Shown: piece by piece, positions 34,901 to 42,144 of the stretch | How positions within the stretch are numbered: position 1 is the stretch's first letter | How the letters are laid out: every line of letters starts with the position of its first letter | DNA from: Verrucomicrobiales bacterium | GTDB taxonomy: Bacteria > Verrucomicrobiota > Verrucomicrobiia > Verrucomicrobiales > DEV007 | Assembly: GCA_028033615.1 (NCBI GenBank) | Contig: JAOFDG010000012.1 | Span: forward strand, 1-42,144 | Direction of reading: 5' to 3' | Length of the DNA stretch: 42,144 nt | Notes under the pieces: model-generated | The model's input: the letters and a program-made list of their open reading frames with translations, nothing else | Database searches by the model: none | What the model was told of the DNA's origin: nothing | Position numbers and translations under genes: made by a program

Positions 34901-37900
34901 CCATTTTTAGGGAAACTCATAATATTATAATCAAGGTCATCCTCGTCTGGATCATTTCCATTTAAGACAAAAGAAACGCTCCCACCCTCATCCACAATTA
35001 CTGACTGATCAGCGACTACCGGAGCACTATTTAAAATCCCATTGCTTTTAATTATAATATTATCAATGGCCCACCACCAGTTGTTGTATCCCTTGTAATT
35101 CCACTTAATTACAAGACTCTTAGCTCCTTCAGGATTATTAATTGGCAATTCAATTGTTTCGTTCAACGCGTCAGGAGCACCTCCGTCTCTGGAAAGAATC
35201 ACCCTCTCATCTCCTCCATCATATTGAACACTCACATAACCCGTGTGCGGTTCATTTCTCCAACTCGAGTCAAATTTTAGTATAAGTGAATTTTCTGAAG
35301 CTTCACTAATATCGATGACAGGTGTGATTAAAGACGCATCAATAGATGCCCTATCTTGATCATCGTATTCATCAGAATCCGCTACTGCAATGACTCCTAC
35401 TCCCTTTGTAAATAAATCTCTACTTTGTGAGGCTGTCGCATTCCATGAAACTGGATTCATAAATGTCCACCCATCAAATTCTTTCACTGCAATTCCACCA
35501 TTCGTTGGACCATGATTCGGCCCTTTAATCATTTGCCAACCAGACAACAATTCATCAGTCCAGTCCTTTCCATTACCATTAGATTCACTGGCAGACTCAA
35601 AAGGTCTTAGCTCCAAACTATCAAAATTTTCCTCGAAAAATACAACTTTATTGAGTCCTCCTCCATTTGGAAAAGGATCTGCATTATCACCAACCCCATC
35701 TCCATCCGTGTCAGCCGTTTCAGTGGCGTCATTAGGAAAAGCATCTCCATTATCTCCTACTCCGTCACCATCCGTGTCAACCGCTTCAGTGACGTCATTA
35801 GGAAAAGCATCAAAAAGATCGGCCACTCCATCTCCATCCGTATCAGCTATCTGTTCTGTTGTAACTCCACCAAAAGTATTTCCAAATCCTGTAGCTCCGG
35901 GAAGGTAAAATACCTTTGCAGGTGTTTCCGAAAAAATAGGAACATTATTTGAAAGGTTTATAATGTCAGCCGCATCAATAATCTCGGGCGCATTCCCCAA
36001 AAAGGTCACCTCCATTAGCGAAGAAGTAGTTCTCATAAAAACGCCCTGCCCCATAGTCGTAACACTCGCAGGAATCGTAATACTAGTTAGATTATTAATA
36101 TACGAAAAGGTGAACGTTTCGATAGTCTCGAGCCCATTACCAAGAATAACATTGGTCAAGCCTCGGCAATTTTCGAAAGCCGAACGTTTAATAATTTTAA
36201 CACTATCAGGAATTGTAATACTCGTCAGTTTTCTACAGTTATCGAAGGCCCTTTCCCCGATACTGGTGAGATTGCTCTTTCCCTCAAAATTTAAACTCTT
36301 AATCTCTCTACAATCCATAAATGCATAATCATTAATCTCCTTAACACTATCAGGAATCGTAATACTCGTCAGGCCAGTACAACTTTGGAAGGCAGCATTA
36401 CCAATTGAAGTAACGCTATCAGGAATCGTGACATTCTTTAAGTATCGATGATTTAAAAACGCTCTATCCCCAATATTGGTAACACTATTAGGAATCACGT
36501 AATCTTCACTCTTATTATAAACGGCAACCAACAAAGTTGTTTTATCTTTATTAAAAAGAACATTTTCCTGACTTGAAAAATGATTATTGTCTTCCGACAC
36601 CGTAAATGTCTCTAAGTTTTCCATACTACCTGGACGTCCACCCCCTCTGGGGTCATTCTCATTGAAAATATGATGAACATTAATCTCAGCAACGTTCTCG
36701 CCAAGGTGAAAACTTTCCAAGTTATAGCATTCTTGGAAAGCTCCACTCCCGATATTGATCACGTTATCAGGTATCGTAACTTCCTTTAAACTTCTGCAAT
36801 ACAAAAAAGCATATTCACCAATACTCTCCAAGCCTTCCCCTAACTTTAAATTTGTGATCTGTTGGCAATCTCTAAAGGCGTAATCATCAATCTTTTTAAC
36901 GCTATCAGGTATCGTGATATTCTTTAAATACCTAGCACCATAAAAGGCTTTCTCTCCAATCACTGTTATCGGCTTACCTCCTAACTTATCAGGAATGACC
37001 GCCTCCGTGATATTCTGATTATTTTTATCCTTCCAACTCGTTAATGTGATCGAATCCCCATTAACCGTATATTCAAAGGGAAGAGCTATCTGTTCTGTTG
37101 TAACTCCACCAAAAGTATTTCCAAATCCTGTAGCTCCGGGAAGGTAAAATACCTTTGCGTTAGCAGATACATTTGAAAAAACATCTCTGCCCACGGTTGG
37201 TGCTGTTCCGAAGAAAGTAATACTTGCGAGACTGGGGCTATCACTGAATACCATAAGGCCCATACTGGTGACGCTATCAGGGATCGTGATACTTGTCAGA
37301 CTAGTACAACCATAAAAACTCAGAGCATCTATGCTGGTTATTCCATTGCCAAGATTAACGCTAGTTAGGCTAGTGCATCCAAAGAAGGCCCTTGATCCGA
37401 TCCTGGTGACGCTATCAGGAATCGTGATACTCATCAGACTGCTGCAACTATTGAATGCCTGATTCCCGATACTGGTGACTCCATCAGGAATCGTTATATT
37501 CTTCAGACTGGTGCATTGCTGGAAGGCCAGAGCCCCGATGCTGGTGACTCCGTCAGGAATCGTGACACTTGTCAGACTAGTCCTATAGAAGGCTCCATCT
37601 CCGATATTGGTAACACTATCAGGTATCGTGATACTCGTCAGGCCAGTGCAGCTTTGGAAGGCATAATCCCCAATGCTGGTGAGACTATCAGGAATCGTGA
37701 TACTGTTCAGACTGGTACAGTCTCGGAATACCTCTCTCCCGATGCTGGTAACTCCATCAGGAATCTTTATACTCGTCAGACCACTGCATTCCTTGAAGGC
37801 ATAATCCCCAATGCTGGTGAGACTATCAGGAATCGTGATACTGTTCAGACTGGTACAGCCTCGGAATACCTCTCTCCCGATGCTGGTGACTCCATCAGGA

Positions 37901-39321
37901 ATCTTTATACTCGTCAGACCACTGCATTCCTTGAAGGCCTGAGCCCCGATACTGGTAATAGGTTTACCTTCAATGGTGTCGGGTATGGTCAAATCTCCGG
38001 ACGCCGAGGTCGCACAGTCCGTTATCGTGATCGATTTACCATCATCAGTATAGGTTATTAAATTATCATCAAAGTTTGCGATCTTATCATTGACATCACC
38101 AACCCCATCTCCATCCGTATCAGCAACTTCATTCGGATCCTCAGGAAACGCATCTCCATTATCTCCTACTCCGTCTCCATCCGTATCAGCAACTTCATTC
38201 GGATCCTCAGGAAACGCATCTAAAAGATCAGCCACTCCGTCACCATCCGTATCCTTGGAGAGCTCATCTCCAGTCAGTTCAATATTATCAATAGCCCACC
38301 ACCAGTTATTGTATCCCTTATAATTCCACTTAATTACAAGACTCTTAGCTCCTTCAGGATTGTTAATTGACAATTCAATTGTTTCGCTCAACGCGTCAGG
38401 AGTACTTCCGTCTCTGGAAAGAATCACTTTCTCATCCCCTCCATCATATTGAACACTCACATAACCCGTGTGCGGCTCCTTTCTCCAACTCGAGTCAAAT
38501 TTGAGTATAAGTGAATTTTCTGAAGCTTCACTAACATCGATGACAGGCGTGATCAAAGACGCATCAAGTGATGCATCAGCTTGATCATCGTATTCATCAG
38601 AATCAGCTACAGCAATAACTCCTCCTCCATTAGTAAATAAATCTCTACTTTGTGAGGCTGTATCATACCATGAATCTGGATTCATAAATGTCCACCCATC
38701 AAATTCTTTCACTGCAACTCCTCCATTAGTTGGACCATGATTCGGCCCTTTAATCATTTTCCAACCAGACAACAATTCATCGGTCCAGTCCATTCCATTA
38801 CCATCAGATTCACTTTCAGACTCAAAGCGCCTTAGCTCCAAACTATCAAAATTTTCCTCGAAAAATACAACTTTATCAACTCCACCTCCATTTGGATCAT
38901 CTCCCTGTTCCGTTGTAACTCCACCAAAAGCATTTCCAAACCCTGTGGCTCCGAAGGGGTAAAAAACTTTTGCACTAACGGGTACAAGATAGAATACCCT
39001 ATAACCAAGGCTTGGCGCTTCTCCAAGGAAAGTAATACTCTTAAGACTACTGCATTGGAAGAAGCAACCATCTCCTAAGCGGGTGACGCTAGCAGGAATC
39101 GTAACAGCCGTCAGGCCTGTAACTGCATTAAATGCGCTAAAGTAAATACTAGTGACAGGTTTACCTTCGATGGTGTCCGGAATTACCACTTCACCAGAAA
39201 ATTTGCGATCACAATCAGTGATGGTTATCGAATTTCCATCAACCTCATATTTATAGGGAAAAGCGCTTAGCGAAGCAATTAAGATAATTTGGAATAATAA
39301 AAGATTGAAGAAAACTCTCAT
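31942..39321 (-). CDS. Giant secreted BspA-type LRR protein with clostripain (C11) protease domain
   Basis: 2459 residues. Order: signal peptide 1-20; LRR_5 (BspA-like) cassette A 24-139; domain X copy 1 148-347; thrombospondin-3 repeats 356-412; LRR cassettes B 420-744 and C 748-1157, built on LTSITIPDSVTSIG; thrombospondin-3 1159-1218; domain X copy 2 1223-1422; a cadherin-like Ig domain 1432-1517 (VDEGGSVSF, YEANEGFSGTDTFSF); a domain with YSNAPGNAKDWIAIYRDGDEPG-type residues 1528-1610; a beta-rich piece to 1718; clostripain domain 1726-2110 with ILWDHGAGWKGFGG (His1841) and FDACLMGG (Cys1893); a beta-rich region; an acidic linker 2380-2389; a tail ending KAQFYRLTD. Clostripains cut after Arg or Lys. 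It is probably a calcium-stabilised surface adhesin with protease activity. Starts with MRVFF and is preceded by a spacer with no close partner. Confidence 0.93.
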   Translation of the reverse strand: MRVFFNLLLFQIILIASLSAFPYKYEVDGNSITITDCDRKFSGEVVIPDTIEGKPVTSIYFSAFNAVTGLTAVTIPASVTRLGDGCFFQCSSLKSITFLGEAPSLGYRVFYLVPVSAKVFYPFGATGFGNAFGGVTTEQGDDPNGGGVDKVVFFEENFDSLELRRFESESESDGNGMDWTDELLSGWKMIKGPNHGPTNGGVAVKEFDGWTFMNPDSWYDTASQSRDLFTNGGGVIAVADSDEYDDQADASLDASLITPVIDVSEASENSLILKFDSSWRKEPHTGYVSVQYDGGDEKVILSRDGSTPDALSETIELSINNPEGAKSLVIKWNYKGYNNWWWAIDNIELTGDELSKDTDGDGVADLLDAFPEDPNEVADTDGDGVGDNGDAFPEDPNEVADTDGDGVGDVNDKIANFDDNLITYTDDGKSITITDCATSASGDLTIPDTIEGKPITSIGAQAFKECSGLTSIKIPDGVTSIGREVFRGCTSLNSITIPDSLTSIGDYAFKECSGLTSIKIPDGVTSIGREVFRDCTSLNSITIPDSLTSIGDYAFQSCTGLTSITIPDSVTNIGDGAFYRTSLTSVTIPDGVTSIGALAFQQCTSLKNITIPDGVTSIGNQAFNSCSSLMSITIPDSVTRIGSRAFFGCTSLTSVNLGNGITSIDALSFYGCTSLTSITIPDSVTSMGLMVFSDSPSLASITFFGTAPTVGRDVFSNVSANAKVFYLPGATGFGNTFGGVTTEQIALPFEYTVNGDSITLTSWKDKNNQNITEAVIPDKLGGKPITVIGEKAFYGARYLKNITIPDSVKKIDDYAFRDCQQITNLKLGEGLESIGEYAFLYCRSLKEVTIPDNVINIGSGAFQECYNLESFHLGENVAEINVHHIFNENDPRGGGRPGSMENLETFTVSEDNNHFSSQENVLFNKDKTTLLVAVYNKSEDYVIPNSVTNIGDRAFLNHRYLKNVTIPDSVTSIGNAAFQSCTGLTSITIPDSVKEINDYAFMDCREIKSLNFEGKSNLTSIGERAFDNCRKLTSITIPDSVKIIKRSAFENCRGLTNVILGNGLETIETFTFSYINNLTSITIPASVTTMGQGVFMRTTSSLMEVTFLGNAPEIIDAADIINLSNNVPIFSETPAKVFYLPGATGFGNTFGGVTTEQIADTDGDGVADLFDAFPNDVTEAVDTDGDGVGDNGDAFPNDATETADTDGDGVGDNADPFPNGGGLNKVVFFEENFDSLELRPFESASESNGNGKDWTDELLSGWQMIKGPNHGPTNGGIAVKEFDGWTFMNPVSWNATASQSRDLFTKGVGVIAVADSDEYDDQDRASIDASLITPVIDISEASENSLILKFDSSWRNEPHTGYVSVQYDGGDERVILSRDGGAPDALNETIELPINNPEGAKSLVIKWNYKGYNNWWWAIDNIIIKSNGILNSAPVVADQSVIVDEGGSVSFVLNGNDPDEDDLDYNIMSFPKNGTLSGTVPNLTYEANEGFSGTDTFSFKVNDGQISSDLATVKITVASVNPSIIANKNVYEIGEPIGGIYSNAPGNAKDWIAIYRDGDEPGKATSIFWKYTNGSRSGEWSFGSLPSGSYRLYLLVNNGYKYVASSAFTVGQEIDGNIPVVGVKKGTDNEQFEEFVHFDPFVLELLGFSDEPLQRDSRIVLFDGAGNEIKTIQSLSGKVEENYKIKFGGSDGIPISPGDYYVAVKEGKDFLAQSAIRIKDATNSSIETTWTIFVYGHGDSNINGKFLQDIEEMRKAKGNDKFRIVLQADYDGSDEEKLAEFGVPKELWNKVSRIVFDGSGETVVDVLDEQDMDDPQVLHGFLKWGMSEYKADKYGLILWDHGAGWKGFGGDLNNNNQNNDGINLQNLEIRQAIKNVLNNNQISKFDFLSFDACLMGGVEQLVDMRDICRLYIANPETDYGHGLDYSNSLAYLRMNPDMSMADFAKAESRFWDAHHDDAFDEGYKAHCSYDMTFFEDYNIKFNAFLGALLKEAKSGNSQSANLLAKLRREAIHYDNQSPRSGESVITNFIDVGSFASAVSKNFDGSLSVASLDLVNAIDNLIISKVVGSQRQDASGLSIYYPINGSVDEGYGLKLAFIEDSFGGETWIDYLAEVRQDNLNNDLPLTVQSPNPNAKSGRVEGFLSDQIDLFDVQIASYADPAIMSFEVTEGDDAYSATASLVTNEFTENVNEFLYLGEIGSGMLDGEGEYDLEWDSTMPILSLADSEFYDPIYLGGYAIEPGSNIHVSFADYLAPGTEEYVPLILYTTFDEFGYGFIDTIMEDTIQTDGSDQFSLSPVEFDQGIEPGGRLLPVYYMEELAEDEYYSYFVSFEDVFIDIPENGLEGIEISYQSVTEGNYAVELQIFDHFDNGSDILTYFLEVPEEEDEEEEEALPEVSIYLENGQVVVSWPITEEIYLLERSSELSPDQWGIVPIEELTIEGEEFVLRTAPDDKAQFYRLTD
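35056..35655 (-). repeat. Domain X, copy 2 (large internal duplication)
   Basis: Codes for residues 1223-1422. Aligned gap-free with residues 148-347 (38281-38880), 177 of 200 residues are identical by my count, including FEENFDSLEL, GPNHGPTNGG and GYNNWWWAIDNI. Unknown fold, probably a beta-sandwich recognition domain. Confidence 0.9.
35845..35919 (-). repeat. Perfect 75-base repeat, copy 2 (LRR cassette end cap)
   Basis: The 75 bases match 37084-37158 without difference. They encode the end of an LRR cassette (AKVFYLPGATGFGNTFGGV then TTEQIA). A diverged third copy ends cassette A near 38905-38970. Confidence 0.93.
37084..37158 (-). repeat. Perfect 75-base repeat, copy 1 (LRR cassette end cap)
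   Basis: Identical to 35845-35919. The lack of any synonymous difference over 75 bases suggests recent gene conversion or duplication inside the gene. Confidence 0.93.
37663..37938 (-). repeat. Two 138-base tandem LRR units
   Basis: Residues 462-507 and 508-553 are the same 46-residue block (two LRR_5 repeats) with one Gly/Asp difference. The DNA differs at only a few bases, while other LRR repeats in the array have diverged much further. Confidence 0.9.
38281..38880 (-). repeat. Domain X, copy 1 (large internal duplication)
   Basis: Codes for residues 148-347 and is the partner of 35056-35655. At DNA level the two also run closely parallel, including many synonymous positions. It lies between LRR cassette A and the first thrombospondin-3 run, whereas copy 2 lies after the second such run, so the duplication reads as mirror placement around the LRR core. 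Confidence 0.9.
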
Positions 39322-39490
39322 AAGACTTCGGGATTATATTTGAATTCTCTAAATCGTAAACAAAATAACAATCAAACCTTATTAGCGTTTACCCCCTCAC
39401 ATTAATAACCTAAGTATCACCAGTTTAGGATTAAGTAACCTCGTCAACTACAGTACAGAATTGGACATGTGATCTAAAGATTAGGAAACA

Positions 39491-42109
39491 CTACCTTAAA
39501 TTTAGAGAGTAAATTTTAGATTTTTGGAGAATGAACTGAATTCTAAAAATCTTACCCACTAAATTTGAATATTGAGGATTAAAATTGAGTTTAAATTCAG
39601 TGCATGAATTTTTGATACCTTGTGAAGAAACCAATATTTCTCCTTTTTGATTCAGAACATTGACCACGATGAGCCCTCCTTTCCCAACATCAGCGGTAAT
39701 ATGAATATGGTTATCTAACTTTAATGGGGTGGTCGTGACGGTAGCTTTGCTATCATTATCAACAGCCTCATAGCCTGCCCATCTATTCTTATCTAAAGTT
39801 GCTAAGGCCAGACCCCCTTTCCTCCAGTCAAAGAAATACCAATCCGAGGCACCGTAATAAATACGAATCTCATCATCAACAAAAACTGGAGCCGAAGGAA
39901 AAACACAACCCCAGTCATAAGGCATCTTCCCATACTCATTATTATTTGATTTGGAATTCGAAATGAATGGAGTTCCAGGATTAATACGGTGCCATTTGTA
40001 GGAATCAGGACTCCATGCCAATTCTATATGTTGCCTGACTCCGTTTCTTGTTTCTTTTGAGGGGTAATTCATACAACCCAACAATCCAAGATACACACCT
40101 CCATCTCTAAATATGACCATGTCGTGAAGTTGATCTTGAGGAGTCCCTTCAATAATAGTTTCTGATTTTGTCCAAGTCACTGAATCAATGCTTTCAGTAC
40201 GGGCGATCTTCCTATTACCGGTCACTGGAATTGGATCATAATGACGAAGAATACCCACATACTTTTTTAATTCAGGCGACCAAATCATATTGGCATGACA
40301 ATCACTCTCCCCCACTCCAGGCAAAGACACTTCGTCACCCCAATTTAAACCGTCAGAAGAGTACCTCATCTTGTACCCTGAATTAGAACAATAGAAGGCT
40401 TTATAACGACGACCTGGAAGCTTTTCGAGTTCATCTTTGATGACACCCGCACCAGAGAGGCCTCTGGAGACAATATTATTATTTGAATTTCCGTTAAAAT
40501 TTACGATTCCAAGATTAGGTTTAGTCCAATTAATACCGTCAACCGAAGTTGCATAAAGCATCGCCTCTTCACGACCAGCAGGCCTGGCCTCCATATATGA
40601 AGTATCTGAGGGGTTTCTTAAGTGAGAGGCTGTCGCTGTCGTTCTTTGATCAACCACGAAAGGACAATACCAACACTTATAAAGATTTTCCTCTTCATCA
40701 TAAATGACGTTAGGATACATATTATCGTATCTTGGCTCCCAAGGCCGATCCTCCACGAACAGTGGATTTGATTTTTCTTTTCGCAACTCACCAAGAGTAA
40801 GTTTGGCATTCTTTGTGGACTCAATAATTCTCGAATCTAGGACGAGGTATTTTTCTCGTTCTTTACGTGTTTCATTTACCTGCTCTTTATTTCTAACAAT
40901 CGACGAATAAACAAGAGGTCGAACTTTGCTTTTAATTTGCTTCATCGGCGACTGATTAGAAAGGGTGATGACTGCGAGCTCATCTTTTGGAGATATAAAA
41001 AATTCAGTTCCTAGCCCTCCAAGCCACTCACATTCACCGATAGGAGATGAATCTATTTTTCTGGTTCGCACGGCAAAACCTAGGCCAAAACCTCTTCCCT
41101 TAGGATTTCTAGTAATTTCCCCTACACCTTCTGGCAGCTGATCTCTGAACATTTCACTAACTGTTTTCTCAGTGAGTAATCGATCATCCTTAAACTTACC
41201 CTGACCCGTCAGCATTAGACAAAATCGCATGTAATCTGATGCCGTTGACACGAGTCCTCCGCCACCGGATAAAAACTTTGGAGCCTTTTCAAAAGTAAAT
41301 GGCCCACTCGTTCCTGGCTGCGGCGCAGTAATTTCCTTTAATCCATTTCCATAAGGGGTAACAAACCGGTCCCATTTTTCTTTAGGAACATAAAACCCTG
41401 TATCCTTCATTCCAAGAGGGTCAAAAATTAAATCTCTTAGAGCCTTGTCCAGTTGTAGCCCCGAACCAATTTCAACCAACCTTCCGACGACATCTGCAGC
41501 AAAACTATAATACCAATCTTTTCCAGGTTCGTAAACTAAAGGAACAGAATCTAATCGGCTCATCATTTCTTCAAGGCTGCTATCTGCCAGTGACGGGTGC
41601 CCAGCTTTTATAAGCGCCCGATCAGTACTAACATTATTAGGCAATCCTGCACTGTGCCTTAAAAGGTCCCTCAACGTCATAGCTCTCTCAGGAACTGACC
41701 CTTTATACTTCATCTTCCCAATCGAAGGAATATAATTTGAAACAGGAATATCTAGATTGAGCTTTCCTCTCTCTACAAGAACCATAGCAGCGGCGCTGAC
41801 TACGGCCTTGGTCATTGAGTATATTCTGAATATTGCATCCTTCTCCATGACTTTGGCTGATGCAATGTCCTGCATTCCTTTGGCAGAGAAATGAACTACC
41901 TTACCCTTCCTCGCTATAATAGTGACGGCACCAGCCAACTCTTTATTTTCAATATAGCCTTCAATGACATGATCAACCTTTTGAAGCTTTTCAGCCGACA
42001 TTCCTACTGCTTCAGGTTCGGCATGAGGAAGTGTGTCTGCGTGAAGAATAGACAAACAAAGAACCAAAGCGATGAGCGCCCTGAGAAAGTTATGTAAAGC
42101 TCCCAGCAT
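39491..42109 (-). CDS. Beta-lactamase-family serine hydrolase fused to a GH32/43-like propeller
   Basis: 872 residues with a signal peptide (about 1-24, ALIALVLCLSILHA). Residues 28-410 are a class C beta-lactamase/DD-peptidase fold: nucleophile Ser98 in SMTK (SxxK), Tyr201 in WYYSFAADVVG (Y-S-F where YxN is usual), RHSAGL, and WLGGLGTEFFI at the third motif position. Residues ~430-770 read as a five-bladed propeller like sucrases and arabinanases: MYPNVIYDEEENLYKCWYC, ATSVDGINWTKP, ANMIWSPELKKYVGI, LAWSPDSYKWHRI, IRIYYGASDWYFF. The last ~75 residues are a beta-sandwich. Each half is common by itself; I take it as an esterase/amidase joined to a glycan-processing or glycan-binding unit acting outside the cell. 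The start lies 35 bases from the window edge, so its upstream context is unseen. Confidence 0.85.
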   Translation of the reverse strand: MLGALHNFLRALIALVLCLSILHADTLPHAEPEAVGMSAEKLQKVDHVIEGYIENKELAGAVTIIARKGKVVHFSAKGMQDIASAKVMEKDAIFRIYSMTKAVVSAAAMVLVERGKLNLDIPVSNYIPSIGKMKYKGSVPERAMTLRDLLRHSAGLPNNVSTDRALIKAGHPSLADSSLEEMMSRLDSVPLVYEPGKDWYYSFAADVVGRLVEIGSGLQLDKALRDLIFDPLGMKDTGFYVPKEKWDRFVTPYGNGLKEITAPQPGTSGPFTFEKAPKFLSGGGGLVSTASDYMRFCLMLTGQGKFKDDRLLTEKTVSEMFRDQLPEGVGEITRNPKGRGFGLGFAVRTRKIDSSPIGECEWLGGLGTEFFISPKDELAVITLSNQSPMKQIKSKVRPLVYSSIVRNKEQVNETRKEREKYLVLDSRIIESTKNAKLTLGELRKEKSNPLFVEDRPWEPRYDNMYPNVIYDEEENLYKCWYCPFVVDQRTTATASHLRNPSDTSYMEARPAGREEAMLYATSVDGINWTKPNLGIVNFNGNSNNNIVSRGLSGAGVIKDELEKLPGRRYKAFYCSNSGYKMRYSSDGLNWGDEVSLPGVGESDCHANMIWSPELKKYVGILRHYDPIPVTGNRKIARTESIDSVTWTKSETIIEGTPQDQLHDMVIFRDGGVYLGLLGCMNYPSKETRNGVRQHIELAWSPDSYKWHRINPGTPFISNSKSNNNEYGKMPYDWGCVFPSAPVFVDDEIRIYYGASDWYFFDWRKGGLALATLDKNRWAGYEAVDNDSKATVTTTPLKLDNHIHITADVGKGGLIVVNVLNQKGEILVSSQGIKNSCTEFKLNFNPQYSNLVGKIFRIQFILQKSKIYSLNLR

Positions 42110-42144
42110 TTCTAAAATAATTGAGCAACCTTCACTTAATTGAA

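Noticed and set aside
35963-36328. 121-codon plus-strand open frame within the giant LRR gene
   Set aside because: Complement of LRR cassette C; no start context or independent domain.
37516-38061. 181-codon plus-strand open frame with repeated RDTxQTG-type units
   Set aside because: Its repeats mirror the LRR units of the minus-strand giant gene, so it is an antisense shadow and not a second repeat protein.
1-42144. Phage, transposon, toxin-antitoxin or restriction-modification genes
   Set aside because: No integrase, transposase, methylase, or small toxin-like pair can be identified on either strand.

Overview
The window looks like a piece of a marine Verrucomicrobiota (PVC superphylum) chromosome. 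The grounds are PVC-type gene families rather than any marker gene: a secreted protein joining a sugar-isomerase-like barrel, a DUF6797-like segment, a beta-propeller and a terminal haem c motif; a Tat-exported Gfo/Idh/MocA oxidoreductase next to a HEAT-repeat protein; several very large secreted repeat proteins that end in a short F(F/Y)R(I/L/F) beta-sandwich tail; and a DUF2157/DUF4401/GDYXXLXY membrane trio. Base composition is mostly AT-rich with a richer stretch around 16.3-22.7 kb. There are no rRNA, tRNA, CRISPR, IS or phage genes that I can see, and no gene-free stretch over 300 bases (the longest are 29368-29545 and 39322-39490, in which I see no gene).

Layout. (1) 1-15076 reads almost entirely on the minus strand: from its upstream end a DUF2157-DUF4401-GDYXXLXY operon, a secreted dipeptidyl peptidase IV, an anchored hypothetical protein, an RCC1/pentapeptide composite repeat protein, then two neighbouring membrane proteins sharing a previously unfamiliar ~113-residue N-terminal domain (one carries a ribosomal bL12-like C-terminal domain, the other a three-LamG/thrombospondin-3 ectodomain), a strong terminator, and the truncated start of a lysyl-endopeptidase-like secreted protease. 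(2) 15219-18258 on the plus strand: a VOC protein, a small membrane protein, and the Gfo/Idh/MocA-HEAT pair. (3) 18306-22707 minus: the barrel/DUF6797/propeller/cytochrome fusion and a secreted barrel-like protein, probably with the Gfo/Idh/MocA gene a sugar-oxidation neighbourhood. (4) 22783-24033: rmuC. (5) 24055-29367 minus: three consecutive secreted-enzyme genes (an exported water-dikinase-like protein, an esterase, a zinc-peptidase-like protein). (6) 29546-31885: VanZ-like protein, ABM-domain protein and a tandem pair of paralogous barrel-like outer-membrane proteins separated by a terminator. (7) 31942-39321 minus: a 2459-residue BspA-type leucine-rich-repeat protein with a clostripain (C11) protease domain and large internal duplications. 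(8) 39491-42109 minus: a beta-lactamase-family serine hydrolase fused to a GH32/43-like propeller.

The general picture is of a cell investing heavily in surface and periplasmic proteins for binding and breaking down extracellular protein and polysaccharide. The most unusual signals are the shared N-terminal domain in the 4640/5948 gene pair with its bL12-like partner, the sharp GC boundary inside the LamG gene, the secreted dikinase-like protein with glucan-water-dikinase domain order, and the modular self-copying structure of the giant LRR-clostripain gene.
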